A stretch of DNA of 64,000 nt from Mactra quadrangularis (Eukaryota; Mollusca; Bivalvia; Venerida; Mactridae): the NCBI GenBank assembly GCA_025267735.1, contig CM046306.1:31575919-31639918 (forward strand), given 5' to 3'. Positions 16,201-31,200 of this stretch are shown here, piece after piece. The notes beneath the pieces are model-generated. The model was given only the letters and a program-made list of their open reading frames with translations. It ran no database searches and was not told the origin of the DNA. Numbering within the stretch: the stretch's first letter is position 1; each line of letters opens with the position of its first letter. The translations under genes and the position numbers were made by a program.

Positions 16201-19200
16201 CACCATCAGTAAAGACAAATTCCTTCTTCCTATCTTTTTTGGCAGTAAGTACAATATAAATTTGTTGAGCAGCTACTGAGAGTACAGGCAATTCAATCCT
16301 GTTAAATTCATCGAAACATCCCCATGAACCAGATTGAGCTAAACCTGCAAATGTTATTTTGATAAACTAGCTGTGTATAACTTTCAAAAAATATTTTAAA
16401 AACTTTGAACAAACAGTAAAATGATGCAAGAACTATGACAGTCTGGATTGGAAATTATAAAACTTAATACCAGACTCAAAATTTAAAACTTTGTCTTAAG
16501 CAGGACCTTCTGTAATAACACAAAATTAAGATCTTACTGTGTAGACTTGTCATTGAAAACTGCTTCCTTATATATCAGACATTCTTAAGATGGTATGTTA
16601 TTTATAAATAATCCTTTAGAATAAAATCAAGTTTTTGAGCATTCAAGTTCCAATTTATTGAACATGTAGAAAAAATGCATTCATATGACATGAGTAACAA
16701 AAGAAATCAATACCTTTATAGATTCTTCCCAAACCTCTGAAGTCCATTTGATCAGAACAGTTAAATACAACCACATATTTGCCAAGCGCTTTACCCATAT
16801 CTTTAGTTGTTTCTGTTTTACCAGTACCAGCAGGACCAGCTGGGGCACCACCCATTGACATACCTAATGCTTGTGCCAAGGTGATATAACATCTGAAAGT
16901 TTACATCTTTTGTTAATTTTCTAACTTCATTGGAATTTGAAAGGAAATTAATATTTTCTCACAAGTAGGACCATGTGGCTTCAGACAGCCAGAATTCCAG
17001 ATCCCATGGTTTTAAACAAATAATGAAGTTATTTAAGCCTGGTGAAAAACCTTACCAACTGAATGCAAAAAACTTACTAAGACACAACAGTCAATGCAGG
17101 CCCATCCAACATTATCAAAGCTATCAACTCTTAACTCAAAATAATTTTATTACAAATGCAGAGAGGATATTCGCCAATTTGGTGTAAGATTGATTTTTAT
17201 TTCACAGAGTGAGCTCAGAAAACATATTTTTACCAATGGCATAGCCACGAGTGAAAATTTCATTTTCTGAGTTCAAGAGTTGAAATAAAACAGATCTTAT
17301 ACTAAAGTTGATGAATATTCTGTTTCTTGCATGCTCAGTTTTGTGTTTTATTAGATTTTTATACACAAATTATAACGTGACCTTATTTCTTCTCCAAGAT
17401 GACGTCATTACCAATGAAAATATAAAATTTATATTACCATTGTATATTTTCATCGAATAACACGACGTTTCACCGTAAAGCATGAATACATTATATCATT
17501 AATGAATGTGACATTAAATATGGTTCCTTTTATGTAAAGCACATGTACAATGCTACACATAATGACATACTCAAACATACCTGTCAGTAAGTGGTGTAAT
17601 TACCAATCTATCGGTACAACCTAAAAATTCATTCTGGTAAATAAAATCAACATCAGTGATTTGTACAATACATTGGTCTGTATCTTCTTTAAAGTAAAAT
17701 CTTGCCTGCTTTAACCATTCAAAATCTGTAGGTGACTTGATATGCATTCTTGTCTAAAACAAGATAAAAATATGCATTGTGCATAATATGCAATTTCTAA
17801 AAGTAGAAGGTAACTGGTATAAAAGGGGTCTCAGAAAACATCACATTAACTGAACAAGAGCACTGTTGGCAAAATAAAATACATGTACACATGTCATTTA
17901 TTAAGATTAAATGAATAACACTTTTATTCAGGAAATAAATCAAAGAGGAATAAATAAAAAAAACAACACACCAAGTTTAACAGAATTAAGCCACAAGCCC
18001 TCCTATCAAATGCCTGCAAAAGGTGATCCCACAATACATCTTTGATAGATATATACTAAGAATAGAAAATTATACAAATACTAACCAAGTCATCAAAGAT
18101 ATCTCTTTGATGTACATGAATGGTTACAAGTGTCTCAAACTTGACTCTCTCTACTTTAGTTAGATCATGTGTAGTTTGATCAATCAATCTATTTAACATA
18201 TCAAGAAATCTTTGATTAGTTGTAGGCATTATCTTCTTATCTGATCTAGCTAATGTAAGAGCTTCTTCCGCATCTCTGGTCCATATCATTTGTATACCAA
18301 GAAGTCCAACCTGTAAACACAAATACAAACTGATTATAACAATACATTGTCATAATTATACAATGTTTTAAGACTTAAGACCATTAATATTGAAATATTT
18401 CCTATGTATTTTTATTTTGCTACTGAATAATTGTTAGAATTTTACAATTTCAGGTCATCGACACAAATATGCTTTTCTTAGTTTTTTATCATATAGAATA
18501 TAATCTGTTCTGTTCATTTCAGTGTCTTTGTAAGAATTTGCATTGATGTACCATCGTAGAATAAAATAATACAAAAAATATTCAGTTTGAGAGTTGAATA
18601 CAAAAACATAATTCAGAAATGAGATCTCAGAAAAGTTAGTGCATGTACATACCTGAGCTGGAAAATTGTTTAGAAATCCAAGCAATTCAAACTCAGGCGT
18701 TGAAATTGTTCTGAAAGCATCTCTGATAACACCATGTAATGATTTCATCTGCTCCTTCAATAGTTCTCCTAGCCACAATTCAACATTTCCTTTTGCAATC
18801 ACAGGTGTCTCCAGCTAAATAAAAGACATTGACTGATTTAAGGAAAAGCGTTATAGTGGCCCTAAATTATTCACACTAAATACTTAGTAGAAAATTTTAA
18901 AAAGTCAACATAAAATTGTGTGCAAGCACATGTGACTCAATGGTAGGTCCAATTGTAATCTCAGTGGCATAATCAGAAACTGTCATAGTGCCAATCAATG
19001 ATCAGAGACATGTGTTCTTACATATCATATTTTATCTCCATGAGTTAACTGATAATTCACCAAGTATTTTCACCAATAAATTTTTAAGTAATGGAGAAAG
19101 TAAAGAGAATGCAGCAACAAAGTTCTTACAAATTAAATATTACACTGAATGGCTGCACTTCATTTTGCATTAATATAGCATATATAACTTGCAGATGCAT

Positions 19201-22200
19201 TCTACTAATACCCATTATAACTTAAGGCTCCAGATTTCTGAAATAGCCCATTGTCACACAAGTGATCCCTTGTGTAAAATTTTAATTTATGTTTCAATCT
19301 CATTCAATGGCTATGAAACATGTCCCACTGTCACTCATTAGTAGTTAAGACTATTCAAAAATTCTTTTAGATACTTTTTGCAGATAATTGAACAAAGTAA
19401 AGTGATATTATCAAAATCTTACCACAATCTTTTCCCCTTCCTTAGAAATAACAGACAATATTCTGTCATAATCTTTCTCATGAAATTCCACTTCATTCAC
19501 ATTTTCAAATACTCCAAGTAAATGAGCCTGGGGTAGAAAGAATTAAGTATCATTATAGGTGTGTTAGGTATGTACCAAAATATCTCATACCCATCTTATA
19601 ATATCAGAAATTAGATATTAAATAATTCATCTTATTTAATTATACAATTAATCTTAAGCCATTTCCATGTTGAATTGGGCAGGAAAATGTTGTTGATTTC
19701 ATTCGGCCCTTTTCAACAGAGTTTTAAGAGAAAGACAGTTCAACCAACCATTGTTCCTGGGATTTACCAGTACTAGACTGCAATCCTGCACAAACAAATA
19801 CTACATCTCTATATCAAGAGATGATTTTAAGTCTTTATTAACAATGAGATGAGCACAAAGGGTGAATTTGCAGATGCATAATCATAAACATACCTGGATA
19901 GTGTGAGAATCACTGGCCTGTCCAAGAATTTCTAACAAAGCAGGATCTGAGATGAAGAAGAAACGAGGGAAAACCAATCTCTTTTTCTCGAGGTATCTGC
20001 ACAAAAATAAAACAAATTTTGAAAAAAATGTTTATGAAAATAATTTTAAATCTGATGGTGTTCTTTTGATAAACAAAAACATTATTTATCTATTGTAACA
20101 TTTTGTAACCTTCATTGCTCAATATATTCATTGCATATAGCTGCAATTGCTTGTATAATAATTGTAGAATACACATGCTGGGTACAAATCCAAGACCTGC
20201 TTGCAAGTCAGCTGCCTAACAAATTGAGCTAATCCAGCTAATGAATAATGTATACAAATCATATAAACAAATGCTATATTTGTTTATATATCACACAATT
20301 CAGTTACTCTTGCAAACTAAAAGATAAGTGAACAAGTTTGTGTTAAGAGTCACTTTCTATAACAAAATAAAAATCGTAAGATTTAGCGTAATTCATTAGA
20401 GCAATGAAAATTATCTGACATCAGCAGCGTGTTCAGTTACCTTTAACGTTCCAAAACGTTCTGTAACGGAAATTTCGGAAAAACTCAACCCATAGACAAC
20501 TCAACCCGAGACAATCTCCTACTAACAGATTGAGTTGTCCCAACTTTGAGTTGAACATTGCACGGGTTGAGTTGTCTTTGGGTTAAGTTCTCCCGTACCC
20601 GTACATTAGCTAACAGTAGTTACTGAACTCAGGGCAGGGATACGTTATTTAATAACTTATAACAAGTTAAATCAATATGGTATAGAATAATGATAAGTTA
20701 CCCTGTCAGTGACTTCTGACAAACTTCTAATTGTTCAAGAAGGTGAGGTAGTAATTGTCCCATTGTTTCATCAGCCACACAACATTGTACAACATTTGGA
20801 ATTTCATGAGCTCGAACCATAATCTTCACCCAAGATTTATCAATATTTTGAAATCTTTTTGCTTCCTATTAAAAAAAAAAACACAATCTATATGACAATG
20901 ACCATGAGAAAAAATAAAACAAGCTCTCTCCAACTAATATTCATCACTCTCCAATCTGCTTGAACCTTCCTGGTCCTTAGGCAGGGGCGGCGAAATCAAA
21001 CGTCCGTATTGTCCATGTTGTCCCAAGGTAAGTACGGACAAGTGGATTTTTTGATAATCTTATTCAATAATGTTCATACGGACAAGTAACTTTTACCAGT
21101 TTGCAATAACGGACAAGTAAACAATTTTAAGATTTCGCCGGCCCTGTTAGGTACTGGGCTATTAGGAGTTTTTTGCCTAAGGAAACTACAAGGTGGTTGT
21201 TGCATGTCATTTGAACAATGCAACGCTGACTAGCTAGTAATTACCAGTTCAATAAAGTAAATACTCAGCCCCTTCCACTATATCTTATATAGAGTTTAAG
21301 TCATCTATGGCAAATATCACATGAAAATTAACTGTTTGAACAATAAACCAACAACTTAAATCTCCCTTAAACAAAATTAATCAAAACATTCAGTATTAAA
21401 ATCAAATAATATTTTGTTTCACAAAACAGTTAAATTTAATATCCACACACAAGTCAACAACAATTGATCATACTCTGAATTAAGGTTAAAAGAATGAAGA
21501 AATAATACTGACCTGAGGAAGTTGTTTTGCAATATCACCACCAACAAATACAGCCTCCAGATAAACCCACAAGTTCTGAACAATCATCCAATTTTCTAAA
21601 ATATCAGTAGTATTAGATAACTTTCCTACCCATTCTTGAATTTTCTTCTTAAATGGAGCATTGTACCTAAAAATAATAGAATTGGAATATGAAAGTTGTA
21701 ATGAAGATATTTGAATACAGCTCAAAATCAGACCAGCACTGATTTGTGTGTTTAATGAATGAGTGTTAAATGAAGCTTTAAATAGTAATACATTTTAATG
21801 AATAAAGTACATGTACCATTTTATCTTTAAATTAATTTTCTAAAACAAGCAATATAATGTTGAAACCACATTCAAGTTGGATTTTAAACATCTGACACTA
21901 AATGGCAGAGATATCCAACATGAAATATTGGAAACTGTAACCTCAAAATTACAAGGGGGAATAATCCACAATTATTCCCAGTAGAGTTGTAGTTACTTTC
22001 TTATACAGCCCAGGTTTTGCCAACTATAAGCCAAATTTTTTAAAAATCAGGCTAATTATCAATACATGTACTTTAAAATTAAACATTCATCTTGTACTAA
22101 AATAAAGAAGATAAGTAAATTAAAAAGAAACAGTTTCTTATAAATCAAAATTATCAATGACTCATTGGATTACAGCATTAATCTTGAAGTAAACAATATC

Positions 22201-25200
22201 TAATGCATAAATAGAATTAAATATTCCAGACCTGTTGCTGAGGAGAGAACTCAGGACCATAAGACCATCTTCTAACTGAGCAACAATTTCACCAGTCTCA
22301 CCACCTTTTAATAACAATTCACCTCTGGCTTTAAAGTTTGAAAAACTAAGTTCTCTTGCACTCCAATCTGTAACAACTTGACTTAATTTAGCTTCAATAT
22401 CTTTTTCTTTGACAGCTGATATGCAGATATCCTAAAAATACAACAATCAAAACAAGAATTGTAACGTGGAAACCACATTAAAGCCAGATTTAACAAATTA
22501 AACGCAAAAAATACAAAGGGAAATAATCCATAATAAAGGCAGGTAGAGTTGTGGTTACTTTATTATTCTGTTCATCACATGGTATGTAACCATTGGATGA
22601 AGTTTCCTAAAGATCTGACAATAAATGGCAGAAATATATCATGGTAAAGAAAAACTTTAATGCAATTGTTAACGACACTGGACACCCGCCTGACTGCCTG
22701 CCCAACCGCCCGCCCGTTTTTCGCCGACTTTTTTCATTGTAATTTAAAAAATCCAGCTAATAAACAAGTTAGTTAATAAACACAATATTCAATCTCAGGG
22801 ATTTAAGTCCAAGCTTGTAAAATGGAGTTATGGTTCTTCCTTACTGCATTTTGAAGCCTGTGAACTATTGTTATTTACTTGTATCCCAATTTTCAGCTAC
22901 AAGGAAGTCTCAACATAGCACTATTTGTGTAAGTCTATTTTTGTGCAATTGTTTTTCTTTTATATGACAAACCCAAAATTTAACCAACTGCAAATTACAG
23001 TGTTCTAAGTGCACTCTGCTAGCAAAAATATATTCATCAGCTTTGAGTACAATTGCATAAGAAATCCCCTTTTAGACGTGGATAGTCAATACATATCCAT
23101 ATACAACTGGCTTCAGTTAGGCCTTTAACAAGCCATACAGGGCAGACACTGCCAACAATACCACATGTAAATTAGATATACTTTAAATCTAAAAAAATAG
23201 AAAATATCCTTCCATGAAATTGTCTTCCAACAATTTTCATGTGAAATGCAAAATAAACTTACCTCAATATCTTCCTTATATTTCAGCAATGGTGCCTTCA
23301 TGATATCACGTAAAGTGAAATTTTCAGAATCAAAGTCAAATGTATGGCCAGTTAATTTTGCCATTCTTTCCCAATGACGCTCTTTCATAGCTTTGTTTGC
23401 CATTAACTCAAGTAATGGACATGATTCACTAAAGTCATCAATTTTTTTCTTCAATTCTAAAAATGCTTGCCATTCTTTCAGACCTTTTGGAAGTCTTCGA
23501 CACCTGGAACAGACAAAAGTAACATTTTATGGTTTAGTAAAGTTTTTTTTAACAGAAAAGAAGCAGACAATGTTTATATGTGATTAAACTTTTTAGATAA
23601 GTGCAAACTTTTCACATTTCAAAGCCTAGCATCAAAATTAAACATGTTTAGGGGGAGGGGGGGGGAGGAATCAAACATAAAATAACAAAATTATTTTGAA
23701 TGCTGTAATTAAAACAATACATTAGCATAGACAAGAAATAAAACTCGTATTTTCAACTTAGAGACTGGATCTGACAGCACCCTAAATAGCAATTTAAAGG
23801 GACTTTAGGGAGATAAGTTGCAGAAATATTTCATTGGTCAGTGAAACATAAAATATTATTAAACTACAGTTTACCTATTCTGCATGTCAGACAACTCTTG
23901 ATTGATTTTATCTATGTCCACTTCTGTCCAGAGAATATCAAAATAGCCATTTATACTGGTCATAACTTGACTGTATAGACCATACAACTTTTGTAGTAGA
24001 TTTAACTCTTTCTTGATTCTTGTTAATGTCGGATAGTCAGTCACAGAGAGACCAAACAACTGTTCACCAGCACTGTATATATTATACTTCGTCCATAGTT
24101 CATCAAACTGACTCTAAACAAAACAAATAAGAATATTTCCATAGATGAATGTTTAAAATTATAAAATCATGAAATTTATAAAATTTTACCAGTTTTTACA
24201 TAGGGAAAGAGCACTTTCTGCAAACTCAAACTTCCTGGACTTGAAGATTAATTCTGAAAACTTTCACCTATGGTTATGTAAGGATCTGAAATTTTAACTG
24301 TTACAGTGACAATTATTAATACTGAATTATAATGTCAATACCTTGAAATAATACAGGTATTACAACACTAAATATACATTTTGTAACAACTAAATGAGAA
24401 TAATTATAAATATTTTGTTTTTCATTTCATTATCATCCAGTTAAATATCTTATTTATTCATTAATTCTTTATAATCATAGCCATATCTTCAAACACCATA
24501 AAGCTTGTAAAATGGGATACCTGAAACACTTGGAGCCTGTCATTAGCTTCTACAGGTGAAATACCCACTGCCATAGGACCATCCTGAAATGTATATACTT
24601 TGGGCATTAGAAAGTCATTTTCGAGTAAGTTTAATTATTATACATGTGATGTAAATATGAAACAAGTGTTAGTAAGAACGACTATAATATGTATTTTGAT
24701 TTACCTGTTTGACATATACTTTGTATGTTTTATGTTTATGTACATGAGCCAGACCAATATAAAGTACATAAAATATGTGCAAAAAATAAATTCATGGTAA
24801 ATTTATATCTAAATTGTTGGAATAATATGTGAGCATAGTAATTGTCTTCAATGCTTTTACCTCACATATTAAAAAGACATCGAAATTTAAGTAAAAATGA
24901 TAAAGAAGAAATTGAGCTTTCATACCTCATCATAATTTAGAGTGTAATCACCAACATCTTTGTGGAACACTTCAACAGAGGTAAGAAGCTCTTCCTTGAA
25001 ACCAGGTTGTAATCTTACTAAGTTGTCTTGTACCTGATTCTGTAATTTTCAAAATATAAATATTATTTCCAATTACAACAGTTTCACCTCATCAATACAC
25101 CCTATCTTTTTAAAGAACAGTAAATCTTAATAATTTATTCCATTGATTTCCATGTTATTGTTTTGTGTGAATGAAAATGTTTTTCCAAGAATTAACTTTC

Positions 25201-28200
25201 ATTTATTATCTCCATTTTATACCAAAATTGATTGATCATAATGATGATAAAAAACAGTCAATGTTGACATAGTTTGAAGATCAGACATGGTCCATGGACA
25301 AGGGAAAATAAAAAGGGGTTTCCACACACTTTTTGCTTACTTCAACTTACCGACATAGCCATGAGCTTCACAAAAGAATATCTCAGAGTATCAACTTTAT
25401 CATTTTCTTCCTTGGGCACTGTCAGTCCAAAATCATTTAGCATAGCATAAGATTCCTGTAAAAAAATTAAATTAATTGACAGCAAACATTATGACAGTTA
25501 TTTGGATAGAAGTCCTTGCATCAAAAATGGCAATTTAAAATTGTAAATAAAGCTTAAACAAAAATGTTTAAAAAATTGTATAACTATCATTATATCTAAA
25601 TTAACACTTTCAATATCCATAACTAAAAAACATAACTAAATAGTAACAATGACTTATAACTAAACATTTTAAGTATTTGCATACTAAGTGTGATTTATTT
25701 GTTTGTGGTATTCATCAGTCCCATAAGCTAGTTGGAAGAACATCTGACTTACAAGCAGATTGTAGAGTTTAATCCACATCAGATACAATATGTAAACAAG
25801 AGCACCGCTAGGCGGAGCATTATTGCCCGAAAGTGTTGTTTTTTTAGTTAAGATGAAGCATTTGTAAGACATGAGAATATTTCATATGAATATCATATTT
25901 TGAATAATTGTGGAAAACAAAGTAGAGAAAAAAGATACCATGGACAATCCTCCCATGAAGTTTGAATACTGTGGATCAAATGAAACTTAAGTTATGCTCT
26001 GGAAACTGTTCTCAGTTTAAGGTAATAGTGACTTTGACCTTGTGACCCCAAAATCAATAGGGGTCTTCTACTCAATATGGACAATCATCATATGAAGTTT
26101 GAATATTGTGGACCAAATGGAACTTAAGTTATGCTCCGGAAACTGTTTTCAGTTTTAAGGTAATAGTGATCTTGACCTGTGACATTGTGACCCCAAAATC
26201 AATAGGGGTCTTCTACCTGATATGGACAATCATCATATGAAGTTTGAATATTGTGGGCCAAATGGAACTTAAGTTATGCTCCGGAAACCAAATTGCTAAC
26301 AGACGGACGGACAGACGCCAGGGGGTTTAACATAATATGCCTGAAATTCTTTCGGGCATATAAAAAGGATGTATTTGCATTTACATTGCCTATTACATCA
26401 GTCCAATTAGCTCAGTTGGTAGAGCATCCGACTGGCAAGCAAGAGGATGCAGTTTCAAGTCCTGCATCAGGTACTTATCTTTCCCTCTTATCAAATGTTC
26501 AAAAAAGTACTTTAAAAACAAACTACTCTAGTAAGTAAAAACAATTATACCTCAATTGGCCCAAGAGACATATCCATATGTATTTGATGCTCTCTAACAT
26601 CAGCTAATGCAGACATGGCTTGTCTTACATCTTCAAGATCTCTAATTGGTCTGCTTAATCTTTTACTTAGATCTTCTATAAATGAAAGTATCTCTTCCAT
26701 TTTTGCTTTGAAATTGGAATTCAAAGCTTTACCAAACAACAGCTTCCAAGCTTTTATCTCAACTCGTAAAGCAAGCTTCAATGACTCTAGAAAACAAATA
26801 CAATAAATGCATATTTTAAAAACATGAAAATAGAAGTAATAAATATAACTAAGATACATGAAAATACATGTACTACAAGTATTGTCTTGAAAGAATAATT
26901 GCATCATTATTGTTGAATGCAGAATTATAAGAAAAAATGCTACAATTAGAATGAATGGATATAAATGTATAACATAGTTTTCATAATTTGATGCCTGGTA
27001 AAGGACTAGGTACTAGAACTTTATTACATATACATGGGTGAAAGTTCAACATTTTCAAAATCCTGAAATTTCCAAATTTCATGTTTTTAAGGCCACAATA
27101 TCATATGGAAAGAACCCTTTCTCTGTTCCAAAAATCCTGAACTTCAGGATCAGTCCTGAAAACTTTCACCCATGCATATAGTTGAATATGCATGTTCTAA
27201 AGCTCAAGTCAATTAATAAGTAAAACAACTTTGTTTAGAACTTGTCATATAAGGATTCCTAAGGCTAGTTAGCAAGACCATGAATTGTCTGCACTTAATA
27301 TTTGATGACCTTACGTTCATTGGTAAAGGAATTCACATTTAAGCAAATGCTCACCAACTGAAAACACCATAACACAGTTCAACCTTTCTTAATACAGGCA
27401 ACAACAGCTATTAGAGAGGTTATTATGTATATATTTCATTTGGTAGTACATCAATTGCCATCAAACTTCATGGCCTAAATGCCTGTCAAAAAAATACATA
27501 CCAGTAAATAGTTCAATAGGTCCAACAGTTTCAGAGGTCTGGATATCATCAATATTATTCTCCAACTTCTTAAACATATTTACTTTGTTCTTATATTCAG
27601 ACAATATTGGGTTCTCTTCCAGAAATTCCTGTAAGAAATGAATGCAATATTTAACATTTTAGTTATAACATTGAAACAATCAAATCCTGAAGACAAAGAA
27701 ACATTATCTTGTACCAGTACAAATCTGGTATTTAAGATATGGTGACCATCAGAAAAAAAATTATAACTCTTTAGCTCACTCTTATCCTGTGAAATGGACT
27801 AAAACGAACAATTACAATTTTTCCAGAACTGACAAGATCAGAGAGTTATAGATTGCAACTGTCAAAAAATTATTTAAATAATTCTTCCAAAATTTCAATG
27901 GTTAAAGCAAAGACAAGAAGTGTAATGTGGAAACCACACTTAAGCCGGTTTCCATCAAGATCTGACCATAAATGACAGAGAAAGCCAACATATTTAAAAC
28001 TTTATTGAAAAAAGAGTTGTGGTTACTTTCTAATAGTGTTCATCACATGGTATGTTATCATTGTATGAAGTTTTTGTAGAAAAATCCGCCTAAAAAATGA
28101 AAAGCTTCTTATTGTAGCAGCATTCTAAACAAAACTACTCAGGAATAAGAAACTAACTGTCACTGCTTCCTGTCTGTCTTTCTCCCATAGGAAGGCATAG

Positions 28201-31200
28201 TCAGAGTATCTCTGAAGTGCTTCTAAAATATCAGTCTTTAATGATGAAACAGCAGATGACATCATCATAACATACTTTGCAACATCTTTGTTCTCTGCAA
28301 CACTTTTATAGTAATTCTTTACAGCATTGTCAGGAGTCTGAACCAATGGCAAATCTACAAGTAGTTAAAACATCAAAAGAAATTAAAAACATCATTTCTT
28401 GAAAGTCAGTTTGTTGAACTGTGTAATGATTGTAAAGTAATAGATTTTGAATGACTCGTTCTATTTTTAACCCCCTAAAAGAAGATATTTCCGCAGAAAT
28501 GTAAACACCTCTCCTGTTTATTTCTCTAGTTCTCCTTGTAAATTATTCATACACTCTTAGCACCATGTAAGCTATATACTTGAATCAAAAGTGAGACAGA
28601 CATTTAAACATACATTGTAAGTTCAAATTAAGGTGAAAGTTGGCAGTCACATGGAAGAAATAGCGACAAAATCTGCAAGATTTCATAAAATGCCAACATG
28701 AATACATAAATACATAAGTAAAAAATTTTAAAACAAGCAAGAAAAGATATACATTTTAAGGAGGTAAATGGGGGGCAAATTTAAGCCCCTAAATGACCTG
28801 AAAAAACAACAACTACTCTGACTTAATCATTTTATAGCCTACAAACCAAGAAGTTTGTCTTGATTTAAAGCAGCTGATAAAATACAGAATGTTGAAGCAT
28901 TTTATGTCACATAATGTCTATGAGAATAACATGGTTCCCACTATTTTTCAGGAGAGAAATTCCAGGCTTTTTCCAGGTTTTTTCCAGGATTTTTGGAAAA
29001 ATTCCAGGTTTTCAATTTGAGAATTCCAGGTTTTTTCCAGACTTCCAGCATTACAATTATGTCAATGATGACTAGGGCTTGGGTTTGTGGACCCTGATGC
29101 GAGACGAACCGGTTCGCGATATGACAAAGCAATACACAGATCGATTCGCGAACCGTTGCTACTTAATGCATGTTTAACTTGCTAGTGTATATTTTACCTT
29201 AATATCCCTAATGTTTCCCAGATCTTTACATTAATATTAATATCTATCAAAACTATCCTACAGAACATTTTATAATTCAATAGAAACTAAAAATCAATTG
29301 TTTTGTGTTCAAAATTTGATTATGATCCAGGGGTTTAAAATACAACTCGCCCGCTCGCCATGGCGAGTGTTCCTACCTGTTTGGCCAGATACACAGATGA
29401 TACATATTTCTCTGTGTATGGAGGGTATTTAAGATTGCTTAAAACTTGTCCGATCAGGCGAGTGGGATTTTCAAATCCAATAGGATAATTATTTGTTTTA
29501 ACAAGAAAAGAAACAACATCAAAATACGATGTTTTTCACTGACCGCTTTTAGTAAGGTGTATATCATTTTAATATCAAGACGTAATCTTGACTTATAACG
29601 TCACTAATTGTCTTGTACTCCGCGGAGTCTATATTGTTCCCAATCAAATCAATATTAACTCTTTTTTGATGACGGAAATTGATACAAACAATTTATGTGT
29701 CGGTATTTTTTTTCACACTTAGTTGATGTTTGATAGCGTACAATGTCATAATGCAAAATCAAAATGCGTAACTATGGAGTCTAGTTAAATTTAATTGTAA
29801 TTTAGAATGTAGCGTGACCTAGTTCTTGAATTGATGTCTACAAGTTCAACAAACAATGAGCGCTTAAAAACTATATCGGCGATGGTAGGAATAAAATTTT
29901 AAAAATCTAAACTTTTTAAAAATATAATGATAAAGAGACGGTGTCATTGACAATTATCGACAAATTTAAACAAAGGAAATCTTATTCTTGCCATCACCGA
30001 TATCGTTTTCTTACAATTTGTGATGGAATAAGTCAAGATAATAACATCAATAATAACCATAACGACTTTATTTAATGAGGATAACATATTTGGCTAAAAC
30101 AAATTTTCAATATGGTCCACGATTAAGTACTACTTAAAATTAATATGATATATACCTTTCTAAAAGCAGCCATATATGATAGGACATCATATTTTGATAT
30201 TTTTAATTAAATCCTACTCGCCCAATTGGACAAGTTTTAAGCAATCTTTACTCGCAAAACCAGTAGGAACACTCGCCATTGCGAGCATTGCGAGTTGATG
30301 TTAACAAACCTGCATTCATAATTTAATTTATTTTGAAGATAACCTTTATGGAAATAATATTCGCAACAACCGGTGTTAGTATGCACTAACATGCGTTCGG
30401 ATATTGAAATAGTTCGGAAACGAAAATTTAATCATCTGATTTGATTACTTCGGCAAGTTTAAGTTGTTTTCGTGAGTTAACTTGTTCATTTAATTGTTGT
30501 TTAAAATGCAAACGATATTCGCGAACCACCCGAACTTTGGTATGGCGAATATTCGTGTCCGAATTTCAATCATGGTTCACGAACTCTCGAGAGCTCGGAC
30601 ATTCGTTAAAGCCCTAATGATGACCCTTCTGGTCTTTAGTATAACCCTTATATTGCTGATTTTCCACAATGGACAAGTCCGTCTTCAATAGTTACACCTA
30701 TCCATAGTTATTTTTTCGTGATTTCAGGATAAAAATTGGGATAATGAGCAGCCAACAGCAACATCAGACAGACCCATACAAATACATCAGACAGACGCTT
30801 ACTTACTTCCGATAAAACCCGGGGAAAAAATAACTGTTGATTGGACAACAAACTCGGCGTAAAACAACGACACCTTCTCGTAGATATCCGTCAATTATTT
30901 ACCGCATAACTTGATGACATATTACACAAAAGTTTGGTATAAAATCCGGTCCACGGTTTCATACTCGATTTCGTACTCAAACCCAATCTCTCATACAGAG
31001 TTGTCGATCCTTACAGTGATCTATATCTCTGTAAACGTCTCGGGTTTTACAAGATTCTTGTAAAATAGTAATATAATTTAGATTTTGTATCTAAAGCGTA
31101 ATTCGTCTTTTATATATATTATCTCAAATTTTTACGTGAAATATATATTTATTACAGGCGAAATCCAATTTTTAAAGAGTTATATTTACAAGAACTATTT

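Noticed and set aside
26398..26475. tRNA gene
   Set aside because: Boxes A and B are good, but the anticodon stem and acceptor stem do not pair and several similar decayed copies exist, so it is a tRNA-derived repeat.
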